This document shows positions 7,235 through 13,318 of a DNA stretch of 18,856 bases, one piece after another; position 1 is the first letter of the stretch, and the number at the start of each line of letters is the position of its first letter. Origin of the DNA: a bacterium (GTDB lineage Bacteria; Chloroflexota; Dormibacteria; UBA8260; Bog-877). Made by a program: the position numbers and the translations under genes. Under the pieces are notes generated by a model. That model had not been told where the DNA came from and ran no database searches. It saw only the letters and a list, made by a program, of their open reading frames with translations. Where the stretch lies: NCBI GenBank assembly GCA_021791455.1, contig JAJYWM010000061.1:1-18856 (forward strand). The letters are read 5' to 3'.

Positions 7235-7725
7235 GCACCCGTCACCCCGTTCTCGTCGAAAGTGACCGTTTCCACCTCGCCGGTTACCAGGGAAGCCGGC
7301 TCGGTCGCCACCCAGGCGCGCCCGCTGAACAGCCACCAGCCCCACCGCGCTACCTCGCACGGTGGGTTGTCGTACCGCGGTACCACGCAACTCACAAAGC
7401 GGGGCACGTTGAACCCCTCTCGTCGATCGATCGGGGAGAGGCGGCTGCCCCTGCCATGGGAATGAAACTGAGCAGGAATGCGCAGCCCGCGCTCGTCAGC
7501 CCACCCAAAGAGGACGTCGATCGCGGTCGCGCTGATCCGGAAGGACCCCCAGCCACGTTCGATCCCCTCCTGGCCGGCCATTGCGATGGCGGTTACTTTG
7601 TCCCGAGCCCCCGCCTCAAACAAGAAGAAGCCGCCGGTCTCCAGATCCTCGCTCCCATACCGCCGAACTTCGCTGAGGATGGCATCGACGGCCACCTGGG
7701 GCACTTCGAGCGCACCGTCGCTCAT
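7231..7725 (-). CDS. JAB/JAMM metallopeptidase (deubiquitinase-like)
   Basis: 164 residues from ATG 7725, whose A is shared with the last base of the E2 stop (TGATG). The JAMM signature is complete: catalytic Glu29 in LETGGFFLF, zinc ligands His88 and His90 in QFHSHG, Ser97 and the third ligand Asp100 in RLSPID. The gap between the second His and the Ser is six residues, one fewer than in Rpn11 or RadC proteins. Family members remove ubiquitin or Ubls from targets, or trim precursors. The Ubl here already ends in Gly, so deconjugation is more likely than maturation. The C-terminal part (VARWGWWLFSGRAWVATEPA) is beta-rich. No export signal, so cytoplasmic. Confidence 0.88.
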   Translation of the reverse strand: MSDGALEVPQVAVDAILSEVRRYGSEDLETGGFFLFEAGARDKVTAIAMAGQEGIERGWGSFRISATAIDVLFGWADERGLRIPAQFHSHGRGSRLSPIDRREGFNVPRFVSCVVPRYDNPPCEVARWGWWLFSGRAWVATEPASLVTGEVETVTFDENGVTGA

Positions 7726-8147
7726 CAGCCTGCCCGCCTCGTGAACTTCGTATCGAGGTCGTCCTGCAGGACCGTCACCACCCAGAGAAAGGGGTTCCCG
7801 GTACTCGTCCACCGCCACTCCCCGTGTGCCGCCATCCCCTCCGCGGTAAACGGCTTGCAGATCCGGTTGTTGCTCGGTTGATAGCCGACGATGCCCGGCC
7901 ACGCTCGCGCGCTTCCCGTTGGACTGCCCACTGCGTCACGGAATAACACCGAAGGCGCGCGATGAGGGTAAACGCTCCAGGCCATCCGGACATAGAACAA
8001 CTCCTCGCGGGCAGGCTTCGGACGCAACGTCAGCCAGTAGACGCCCTCGGTGCCCTTCTCGCGCTCGAGCGTACCCTCGCTCTCCTCGAGGAACGCCAGC
8101 GCCGCCGGCTCATCGAGCTCCAGACTGAGCTTCGACTCTAGGTCCAT
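7725..8147 (-). CDS. E2-like ubiquitin-conjugating enzyme
   Basis: 140 residues from ATG 8147, which overlaps the Ubl gene's stop by one base (TGATG). Although diverged, it follows the UBC fold in order: strands LSLELDEP and VYWLTLRPKP, the E2-typical FYVRMAWSVYPHRAPSVLF (like YP..PP.v.F of eukaryotic E2s), then NNRICKPF with Cys97 in the place of the catalytic cysteine (as in G.ICLdIL), and a following W in HGEWRW. The C-terminal helix is GNPFLWVVTVLQDDL. Expected role: accept the Ubl from the E1 as a thioester at Cys97 and transfer it to a target. It is near the minimal E2 length, without extensions. Confidence 0.82.
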   Translation of the reverse strand: MDLESKLSLELDEPAALAFLEESEGTLEREKGTEGVYWLTLRPKPAREELFYVRMAWSVYPHRAPSVLFRDAVGSPTGSARAWPGIVGYQPSNNRICKPFTAEGMAAHGEWRWTSTGNPFLWVVTVLQDDLDTKFTRRAG

Positions 8148-8413
8148 CAGCCCTGGGTGATCTCCTTGACAAGCCGGAAGTGCACCGCTTTCGCCTCCCC
8201 AGCCACCTGCCCCACGGTCCGGTTCACGTCCTGCTTTTCGCCCCGCGCTGTGAGGTACCAGGTCACGTTGGGCTCATCCACAGCCCCGAAGTGCTTCTTC
8301 GCCTGGACCAGCACTTCCCCAACCGGGGTTGTCGCGGCCACGTCTTCTTGCAGGGGCCCTTTCTCCCCGAGTGGAAAAGTCACCGTCACCTCGATCGCCA
8401 TGTCTGCCGTCAT
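8147..8413 (-). CDS. Ubiquitin-like modifier (single beta-grasp domain)
   Basis: 88 residues from ATG 8413, preceded by AGGAGG at 7 bases. The order of elements is that of ubiquitin: strand IEVTVTFPLGEKG, strand QEDVAATTPV, helix GEVLVQAKKHFG, strand TWYLTARGEKQDV, the turn RTVGQVAGEAK (ubiquitin: RTLSDYNIQKES) and the last strand AVHFRLVKEI. It ends TQG, a single C-terminal glycine with no tail after it, so no processing would be needed. First gene of a four-gene operon with E2, JAB and E1. Single-domain build contrasts with the two-domain modifiers common in Bil operons. By eye the similarity is in topology, not in close sequence identity. Confidence 0.82.
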   Translation of the reverse strand: MTADMAIEVTVTFPLGEKGPLQEDVAATTPVGEVLVQAKKHFGAVDEPNVTWYLTARGEKQDVNRTVGQVAGEAKAVHFRLVKEITQG

Positions 8414-8452
8414 CGCGTCACCTCCTGTCCTGGTGGGCCTGCTAGAGTGAGA

Positions 8453-8471
8453 TTGGAGAGACTGACTCCAA
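8453..8471. promoter_or_regulatory. Secondary inverted repeat in the Ubl operon leader
   Basis: TTGGAG and CTCCAA separated by seven bases, three bases from the main palindrome. It would lie in the 5' untranslated region of the Ubl transcript and could be a second regulator site or a small hairpin. Confidence 0.35.
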
Positions 8472-8472
8472 C

Positions 8473-8501
8473 TTGATGTTGGGTAGGCTACCCAACATCA
8501 T
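8473..8501 (+). promoter_or_regulatory. Possible promoter of the XRE-ImmA pair
   Basis: TTGATG (8473-8478), 17 bases, CATCAT (8496-8501). The spacer is almost filled by the palindrome, so a bound repressor would block it. Transcription would start near 8508, ahead of the GGAGGG at 8518-8523. Confidence 0.45.
8474..8500. promoter_or_regulatory. Perfect 13+13 palindromic operator
   Basis: TGATGTTGGGTAG, one central G, then its exact reverse complement CTACCCAACATCA. It lies between the divergent Ubl operon and the XRE gene and covers predicted promoter elements for both directions. An HTH dimer site is the natural reading; the XRE protein encoded at 8529 is the obvious ligand. Confidence 0.85.
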
Positions 8502-8505
8502 AGCA
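8497..8505 (-). promoter_or_regulatory. Possible extended -10 of the Ubl operon
   Basis: On the minus strand TGCTATGAT: a TGN extension followed by TATGAT, five of six bases of the consensus. The start of transcription would fall near 8490, inside the palindrome, leaving a leader of about 77 nt. It overlaps the plus-strand -10, so the two promoters would compete. Confidence 0.45.
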
Positions 8506-8528
8506 CAGCGAGACCTCGGAGGGAGCTC

Positions 8529-8903
8529 ATGGCATCCAACGGCGCCGACCGAGATGCTCTCGCCTTCGGCACACGTATCCAAGACCTCCGGCGTCAGGCG
8601 GGCCTCACCCAGCGCCAGGTCGCCGAGAAGCTCGGCATCGACTTCACATACCTCTCCAAGGTGGAGAACAGCAGGGGAGCGCCTCCCGGCGAGGACACCA
8701 TCCGCCGCATGGCCCAGCTCTTCAGCAGCGACCCCGACGAGCTCCTCGCGCTCGCCGGAAAGGTTCCAGCCGAGCTCCGGGAACGGGCCGTCGAGGATCG
8801 CCAGTTTGCCCGCTTCCTGAGAACTCTTCCCTTGCTACCGGACGACGTTCTTCAGAAGCTCTACCGGGACGCCGGGACATCGCCGAAGCGTGGGCGCCAA
8901 TGA
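8529..8903 (+). CDS. XRE-family transcriptional repressor
   Basis: 124 residues from ATG 8529 with GGAGGG five bases upstream. An HTH_3 (lambda-Cro/C1-like) domain spans about residues 14-74: GTRIQDLRRQAGLTQRQVAE then KLGIDFTYLSKVENSRGAPP, with the recognition helix near FTYLSKVENSR. A helical tail (ELRERAVEDRQFARFLRTLP) probably mediates dimerisation or contact with the peptidase. Its stop overlaps the start of the ImmA/IrrE-like gene by 4 bases. In known XRE-ImmA pairs the peptidase relieves repression when a signal arrives. The palindrome in its own promoter suggests it represses both itself and the divergent Ubl operon. Confidence 0.92.
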   Translation: MASNGADRDALAFGTRIQDLRRQAGLTQRQVAEKLGIDFTYLSKVENSRGAPPGEDTIRRMAQLFSSDPDELLALAGKVPAELRERAVEDRQFARFLRTLPLLPDDVLQKLYRDAGTSPKRGRQ

Positions 8904-9502
8904 CCTTCATTCCCTGCGCTCAGATCGAGGCCCGTGCCGCCGAACTCTGGCGGCACCATCACTTAGCACCCAGTTTCAACATCGAGCTGCTTCTGGACCG
9001 CCTCCAACTCAGCCTGCTCTGGGACCCACTGCCACCCAACGTCCTAGGAGCCCTCCAGGCCGAGGAACACTTGGTCATCCTCAACCAAGACCGGCTTCCC
9101 GACTTCGAGGCCAGGCCCGGTTTGGAGCGCTTCACAGTCGCCCACGAGGTCGGTCACGACATCCTGCATGGCGGCGATTCGTGGACTGGCGTCCTTCCGC
9201 TGATGGAGAACGGGAAGACCTGGTGCCGAGACGACTCCCGCACCGCCACGGAATTCCAGGCCAACCGCTTCGCCTCTTACTTGCTCATGCCTACCGACCA
9301 GCTCCGTCCCATGCTTCTTGCGTCGCCATGGGGCGGATGGCCCGAGATCTACCGCCTCGCCGAGGCTTTCGGTGTGACCCCTACCGCCATGCTAGTACGC
9401 CTCCAGAACGGCGGGTACGTCCATCGAGCCAAGGACGGAACTCCCGTGTCAGGGCCTCCGGCCGACGCGGATGCCAGCTCGGCAACCCTTCCTGGTCTCT
9501 GA
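8900..9502 (+). CDS. ImmA/IrrE-family metallopeptidase
   Basis: 200 residues from ATG 8900, overlapping the XRE gene by ATGA. The zinc motif HEVGH lies at 82-86 in RFTVAHEVGHDILHG, and the third ligand is most likely Glu118 in TATEFQANRFASYLLMPTDQ, the pattern seen throughout this family. The helix EIYRLAEAFGVTPTAMLVRL follows as in ImmA. Family members cleave or inactivate a partner XRE repressor, as ImmA does for ImmR and IrrE for DdrO. The inference is that this protein inactivates the co-encoded repressor and switches on the Ubl operon. The last 25 residues are Pro/Ala/Ser-rich and probably disordered. Confidence 0.9.
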   Translation: MTFIPCAQIEARAAELWRHHHLAPSFNIELLLDRLQLSLLWDPLPPNVLGALQAEEHLVILNQDRLPDFEARPGLERFTVAHEVGHDILHGGDSWTGVLPLMENGKTWCRDDSRTATEFQANRFASYLLMPTDQLRPMLLASPWGGWPEIYRLAEAFGVTPTAMLVRLQNGGYVHRAKDGTPVSGPPADADASSATLPGL

Positions 9503-9888
9503 CCCTCGGAACCAGCTTGGTGCTCGGCCACCCCTTGGCCCTATAGGGAAGCAGGGAGGAGTTCCCGCCGGCCCTGGCCGCGTTGGTAGGAGCCCTCGGA
9601 GGCCTTCTGGTTGGTGGAGTCGTCGCGTCCTCCGACTCGGCTTCTGCCGTAGCCTCGCGCGGACAGGGAGTCCAGCTGAGATCAACTTGAGTTCGGGAGT
9701 ACGCCAGCCCGGTGGGGGCCGCCGAAGCCGGCCGACGGGAGCGCACCTCGCTCCCCGCTCTCTTACCTGCCCCTGGGGCGAGAGGACCCCGACTTCGAGG
9801 CTAGGCCGGCGATGTGCCCGGCTCGGCTGGGGATCGAAGTGAGTCACCAGGTCTAAGGGAGTGGCAGATGAGTGAACTTCTCATCAGA
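9503..9888. other. Intergenic stretch with no recognisable gene
   Basis: Overlapping open frames on both strands are arginine/proline-rich with no ribosome sites, as expected of non-coding high-GC DNA. I see no RNA gene, strong terminator or repeat here; regulatory elements begin at 9889. Confidence 0.5.
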
Positions 9889-9919
9889 CTTCCCTAGGAA
9901 GAGGCAGGAGTGGTATAGT
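9889..9919 (+). promoter_or_regulatory. Extended -10 promoter with adjacent dyad, leaderless
   Basis: TGGTATAGT at 9911-9919 (TGN plus TATAGT) lies 6 bases before GTG 9926, so transcription would start at the start codon. There is no good -35 box, usual for extended -10 promoters. The dyad CTTCC, CTA, GGAAG at 9889-9901 lies just where an activator or repressor would act; the HTH protein encoded two genes along is a candidate ligand. Confidence 0.55.
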
Positions 9920-9925
9920 GTATTG

Positions 9926-10720
9926 GTGATCGAGACCCCGTTTGGGCCTCCGGTGGAGGAGATCCCCCTCCCGGCTGCCCCGCTTGCCCTGGTGGTCGGC
10001 CAGGTCCGCTTTCCGACCGAGCTCCGCGTCAGGGACGAGGGTACGATCCGCAGCCTCCACGATGAGCTCCGACATGAGTACCCGGTGCTCCGTCATGATG
10101 TGGAGCTGCACATCGAGCTGGGTCCCGAGGGTCCGAAACCCTCATCACAGCCGGTGTGGCGAATGGTGGGTGTCGACGATTCCAGCTGGCAAGTCGCCGT
10201 CTCTCAGACATTCTTGAGCGTCTCGGCGACCCACTATACGTCACGGGCCGACTTCCTTAGTCGATTTCGCCGGGCTGTAGAGGTACTGCACGCTCTTCTC
10301 GCTCCAGCTCTGGCTGACCGGCTGGGGATCCGCTACATCTCGCGCGTCGACGACCCTGAGCTCCTGCTTCGCCTCAGCACCCTGCTGAACCCTCCAGTGG
10401 CCGGGCATCTGTCCATGGAGCCGGGAGATGGTGTTGTCCGTCGACGTGAACTCGTCGACGCTCTCTACGAGGTTGGCGAGGACACAGTGCTCCAAGCCCG
10501 GTGGGGCATCCTCGAGCCAGGGGTCACCTACGACATGAGCATCCCGCCGGTCCAGAAGCGGGCATTTCTCCTTGATCTCGACGTCTTCACCACTAGGTCG
10601 ACGGTCTTCTCCCCGAGTGAGCTCATCGATCGCAGTCGGAGCTTCGCCGAGCGTCAGTATCGGTTCTTCCGCTGGGCGGTGACCGACGACTACTTGCGCG
10701 CCTTCGGAGGCCAGCCATGA
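9926..10720 (+). CDS. TIGR04255-family protein
   Basis: 264 residues from GTG 9926, selected because the -10 box lies six bases before it; GTG 9872 is an alternative. The N-terminus PFGPPVEEIPLPAAPLALVV then GQVRFP is the family hallmark (a strand following a P-L-x-x-A-P-L segment), and the middle has SWQVAVSQTFLSVSATHYTS and LLAPALADRLGIRYISRVDD. The C-terminal third ends in a helix, RSFAERQYRFFRWAVTDDYL. TIGR04255 proteins are known only as sporadically distributed proteins of unknown function, often in accessory regions. No catalytic motif is visible. The stop overlaps the next gene's ATG by 4 bases (ATGA), so the two should be co-translated. Confidence 0.75.
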   Translation: MIETPFGPPVEEIPLPAAPLALVVGQVRFPTELRVRDEGTIRSLHDELRHEYPVLRHDVELHIELGPEGPKPSSQPVWRMVGVDDSSWQVAVSQTFLSVSATHYTSRADFLSRFRRAVEVLHALLAPALADRLGIRYISRVDDPELLLRLSTLLNPPVAGHLSMEPGDGVVRRRELVDALYEVGEDTVLQARWGILEPGVTYDMSIPPVQKRAFLLDLDVFTTRSTVFSPSELIDRSRSFAERQYRFFRWAVTDDYLRAFGGQP

Positions 10721-11394
10721 CCGAGGGATATGCTTTGCCCGCGCCGATGCGGCTGGTTGACCTGTGGGGGGCGCTCCAAGTCGGCACCTCGGCTCGGATC
10801 GGGCCGACGGCACTGACCCAACTCCGGTGGGAGCCCGCGACAGCTGACCATCTCGACGAACGCGTGCCCCCCACGGCTTCAGGACTTCGCGAGACGATCG
10901 AGACCATTTGCGCGAAAGCGAGGCTGACCATAGCCGACTTCGCCGCCATCCTGGGGCGAGACCGCCGCAATGTCGCCAGTTGGAAGAGCGGCATGCAAGC
11001 ACCCCGGCCTGAGATCCGTCTTACGATCGACTACCTGGAGGCCCTGATCCTCCGGCTCGAGAAGGTCGATCCGGGGTTTCCCGCCGCGGTGCTGTCACCA
11101 CTATACGGCCATCCCTATCGGGGTCGCATCGTCGAGCTCCTCCGTTCCGGCGATCTGCTCAACGCCGAGCGCCTCGCGGTGACTCCGGCGGCCGACCTCG
11201 ACCTGGAGGGTCGTGAAATGATGACGATGACGGTGAGCGACTACGCCGCCCAGGTGGCGGGGCGGCAGCAGACTACTCACGCTCTGGGATCCGCCAGAGA
11301 GAGCAGGGAGACGGACGAGGACAAGGCCAGGATGCAGCTGCTGCTGCGATATCGTCGACGTCGTGGTCCGGACGGCGGGCAGCCCGTAAGCTAA
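10717..11394 (+). CDS. Helix-turn-helix DNA-binding protein
   Basis: 225 residues from ATG 10717, inside the end of the TIGR04255 gene. Residues about 57-112 form an HTH: LRETIETICAKARLTIADFA, then AILGRDRRNVASWKSGMQAP, with the recognition helix near RRNVASWKSG, then a helix DYLEALILRLEK. Residues 123-158 (AVLSPLYGHPYRGRIVELLR then SGDLLNAERLAV) resemble the tail of antitoxin-like or Xre/MbcA-type proteins, but this is weak. The basic C-terminus LLLRYRRRRG may bind DNA too. It probably regulates its own operon, or is the DNA-facing partner of the TIGR04255 protein. The next gene begins 6 bases after its stop. Confidence 0.7.
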   Translation: MTEGYALPAPMRLVDLWGALQVGTSARIGPTALTQLRWEPATADHLDERVPPTASGLRETIETICAKARLTIADFAAILGRDRRNVASWKSGMQAPRPEIRLTIDYLEALILRLEKVDPGFPAAVLSPLYGHPYRGRIVELLRSGDLLNAERLAVTPAADLDLEGREMMTMTVSDYAAQVAGRQQTTHALGSARESRETDEDKARMQLLLRYRRRRGPDGGQPVS

Positions 11395-11400
11395 CGTCCC

Positions 11401-12327
11401 ATGACCTACCTCAGGTCGGCCTCTCCGCCGACTGCGCTTGGCTTTGGGGTGGTATGCCACGCGCCCTGGCTCTTCGATATCGCGATTCGCTCGACCAGCC
11501 AGTCTCTGAAGCGCAAGAAGGACTATCCGCCGAGCAGGGCCCAGAAGCTCTACGGCCGGCCGGATGTCGAGTACTTCATGGCCGAACCGCACCGCGACGA
11601 TGAGCGGGAGTTTGCCGTCCTCGGCTTCGGTACGGCGTGGCCGGCCTACATCGTCTTAACCGACGACTGCGCCATCGAGAAGTGCCGGGGACGCGAAGGG
11701 CGGGCACCCACCGATTGGGTGACCCTCGCACCGCTCTCGTACCGGGCCCTTGACGACCCGGAGAACCTTGCCCTGGTCAGCACGCTCACTCGGTTTCCCC
11801 TGCCCAAGGACAGTAACTACGGCACCGATCACGTGGTGCTGCTGGCTCGAGCGTTCCGGGTGGACTCCCGAGACATCTGGACCGCCACCGGGGAGTTGCG
11901 TGCTGGCCTTGAGCTCCTCCGCCAGTTGGATGACGAGACCACAGATGGCTTGCTCCAGCGTTGGGCTGCCCACTCCGTACGGCAGGGGCCACTGGTAGGC
12001 ACGGACAATGCCGCCAAGCTGGCTCAGCTCATCCGCACCGTGATCGACGCCGAGGCTATCGCTGAAGATCTCGCCGACGGGCTGACGGACTTGGCCCATG
12101 ACACCTGGGAGTACGAGAACGGTCCTCTCGAGATGATCGCGGATGCCTCGGAGGCATGGTCCAAGAACTCTCAGCCACCCGATGTCAACGCGCTGACAGA
12201 AAGCCTGAGGGCCATCCTGTCCAGGTTGCAACTGACCACCCAGCAGGTCATCGACACCCTGGACAGGGTGCGCGCTGAAGTGAAACGTACGTCGAGTGCC
12301 GTCCAGGGTGGCGAAGACGGAGGGTAA
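11401..12327 (+). CDS. Unknown protein with a VLTDDCAIEK motif
   Basis: 308 residues from ATG 11401. The N-terminal half (to about 125) looks like one compact domain with GFGTAWPAYIVLTDDCAIEK (75-94) and DWVTLAPLSY. The Thr-Asp-Asp-Cys-x-Ile-x-Lys pattern followed by a statement of 'APL' resembles a group of accessory-region proteins with a 'LSHDCEIDK' signature, whose role I cannot name. From about 180 to the end it is helical (NALTESLRAILSRLQLTTQQ then VIDTLDRVRAEVKR), a probable coiled coil. No membrane span or signal is seen. It ends the three-gene run; a hairpin follows its stop. Possibly the effector of the module, but this is a guess. Confidence 0.65.
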   Translation: MTYLRSASPPTALGFGVVCHAPWLFDIAIRSTSQSLKRKKDYPPSRAQKLYGRPDVEYFMAEPHRDDEREFAVLGFGTAWPAYIVLTDDCAIEKCRGREGRAPTDWVTLAPLSYRALDDPENLALVSTLTRFPLPKDSNYGTDHVVLLARAFRVDSRDIWTATGELRAGLELLRQLDDETTDGLLQRWAAHSVRQGPLVGTDNAAKLAQLIRTVIDAEAIAEDLADGLTDLAHDTWEYENGPLEMIADASEAWSKNSQPPDVNALTESLRAILSRLQLTTQQVIDTLDRVRAEVKRTSSAVQGGEDGG

Positions 12328-12331
12328 AGAG

Positions 12332-12349
12332 CCGCGGGCGTACCCGCGG
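12332..12349 (+). terminator. GC hairpin after the TIGR04255 operon
   Basis: CCGCGGG, loop CGTA, CCCGCGG: a perfect 7-base stem beginning five bases after the operon's last stop codon. There is no T-tract, so it may be a weak or factor-dependent terminator, or an mRNA 3'-end stabiliser. Confidence 0.5.
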
Positions 12350-12499
12350 AGAGGGGCAGCCGACGAGGAAGCAGGTGCAGCCGCTTGGCGTGGGTCTGGA
12401 CGCGCAGCTCGGCGGCGATCGTGCTCACCCCACCGCCTTCAGCAGCCGGCTGTTATGGGAGGGGTCGCCGGCCGGAACCACCACCTCGACCAGGGCAGG

Positions 12500-12519
12500 G
12501 TGCAGAGAACTGGACACGG
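12500..12519 (-). repeat. Possible degenerate IS21-type terminal repeat
   Basis: GTGCAGAGAACTGGACACGG matches GTGCAGAGTTCTGGTCACGA at 12891-12910 at about 16 of 20 bases and in the same orientation. It may be a trace of another end of an IS21-type element. The stretch 12350-12638 otherwise holds nothing I can identify. Confidence 0.3.
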
Positions 12520-12638
12520 GGGTTACGCGGTCCGAACTCCTGGGGAGGCTGAGCCCGACTTTGACACGGAGCGGCTGAAGTGAGATCAAACTTGGCCGGT
12601 CGTGTCGCAACATCGAGTTGGGACGTGGTGGGGCCGGG

Positions 12639-12836
12639 TCAGGCTGCGGCGGTGAGGGGTAGCCGGGCGGGGAGGGTGTAGCCCAGGGCCGCGGCCACGG
12701 CCAGCGCTTCGGGGGTGGGCCGGGTACAGTCCCGGATCGGGACCGGGACGCCGGGTAGGTCGTAGGTAACCGCCCGAAGTGGTGGGGTGACTCCCTCCAA
12801 GTAGTCCACCTGGACTGACAAACGGGGTCCCCTCAC
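12639..12836 (-). CDS. Possible C-terminal gene fragment, unknown
   Basis: The minus-strand frame reads PPLRAVTYDLPGVPVPIRDC then TRPTPEALAVAAALGYTLPA and ends at 12639. The sequence is much more protein-like than a typical shadow frame, suggesting the real 3' end of a gene or a small intact gene. The only start is a GTG inside the dispersed repeat, and it sits directly outside the IS21 end at 12873. I do not recognise the family. It may be the leftover of a gene cut by the element, or cargo of the repeat unit itself. Confidence 0.3.
   Translation of the reverse strand: MRGPRLSVQVDYLEGVTPPLRAVTYDLPGVPVPIRDCTRPTPEALAVAAALGYTLPARLPLTAAA
12784..12835 (-). repeat. Dispersed repeat, copy 3 (most complete)
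   Basis: The only copy containing both halves: on the minus strand TGAGGGGACCCCGTTTGTCA, GTCCAGG, then TGGACTACTTGGAGGGAGTC and ACCCC. The first half recurs at 2715-2741 and 5672-5700, the second half at 2909-2938. The three loci span 10 kb, so this is an interspersed family and not a tandem array. Confidence 0.55.
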
Positions 12837-12872
12837 CCCCGCCCAGACTCCGGGGCGACAAACAAGTACGTC

Positions 12873-13067
12873 TGTAGGGGGTCACCAAAAGTGCAGAGTT
12901 CTGGTCACGAATAGTGCAGAGCCCCGCGGCGAGTGTCATCTAACCACAAGCGGCCCTCCTCTGCGAGCGGCGGGTTCTTGGTGGGCCCTCATCCGGTAGC
13001 TGTGGCCGCGGATGTTCAGCACGGTGGCGTCATGGAGGATAACAACCTCGGCGAGTGGTGGCGCAGC
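12873..13067 (-). mobile_element. IS21-family element remnant (right end)
   Basis: The outer tip begins TGTAGGGGGTCACCAAAAG at 12873. Inside it are two direct copies of a 22-base terminal repeat with period 23: GGTCACCAAAAGTGCAGAG at 12880 and GGTCACGAATAGTGCAGAG at 12903. Multiple terminal repeats bounded by TG..CA-type tips are typical of IS21 elements. Next inward is a fragment of the IstB helper ATPase gene in the expected orientation. The rest of istB, istA and the other end are absent, so this is an immobile scar. Confidence 0.7.
12936..13067 (-). pseudogene. istB: IstB C-terminal fragment
   Basis: The minus frame from an upstream TAG (13070-13068) to the TGA at 12938-12936 encodes 43 codons, including ILHDATVLNIRGHSYRMRAH followed by QEPAAR. 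This is the characteristic end of IstB, the AAA+ target-selection ATPase of IS21 (compare LLHHA.V.NI.G.SYR.R). It has no start codon of its own and lacks the whole ATPase core with its Walker motifs, so it is non-functional. Sequence above about 13050 no longer matches IstB. Confidence 0.7.
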
Positions 13068-13135
13068 CTACTGCGCCGACGCAGTGACGAACAGCGCGAG
13101 GGAGACTCCAAGACCGATTAGCCCATCACTGTCAA

Positions 13136-13318
13136 TCACGAACGAATCGCACTTTCCAGTGATCGTTGAGTCAGGAAGGCCATCTCGATGACGGTCGCCG
13201 TGTAGTCCCACGGGAGCGGATCTTCCTGGATACGGCTGCCTATCCATGAGAAGTCCCAACCTTCGGTGGGGTGCGACCAACCCTCGGTCACAAGTTGTTC
13301 GAACGACTCAGCCGACAC
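13136..13318 (-). pseudogene. Truncated SAM-dependent methyltransferase gene
   Basis: From GTG 13318 (11-base overlap with the stop of the Nudix-GNAT gene) the frame encodes SFEQLVTEGWSHPTEGWDFS then WIGSRIQEDPLPWDYTATVI. The pattern WDFSW...R..E.PLPWDY is the usual N-terminus of a group of class I methyltransferases, where a glycine-rich SAM motif (DMGTGGGE-like) should come about 15 residues later. Here the frame instead runs into LTQRSLESAIRS and stops. The SAM-binding core is absent, with IS21 debris about 70 bases on, so the gene appears cut during insertion or deletion. Originally it was probably co-translated with the Nudix-GNAT gene. Confidence 0.6.

Noticed and set aside
5774..8413. 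Calling the operon CBASS (which also has E1/E2 and JAB proteins)
   Set aside because: There is no CD-NTase or effector gene in the cluster, and a Ubl is encoded; the class III cyclase is 7 kb away on a different transcript.
12425..12613. 62-residue minus frame and the following frame at 12171-12428, considered as an istA/istB junction
   Set aside because: No convincing IstA or IstB residues beyond a vague N-terminal resemblance; the second frame runs antisense into the gene at 11401-12327.
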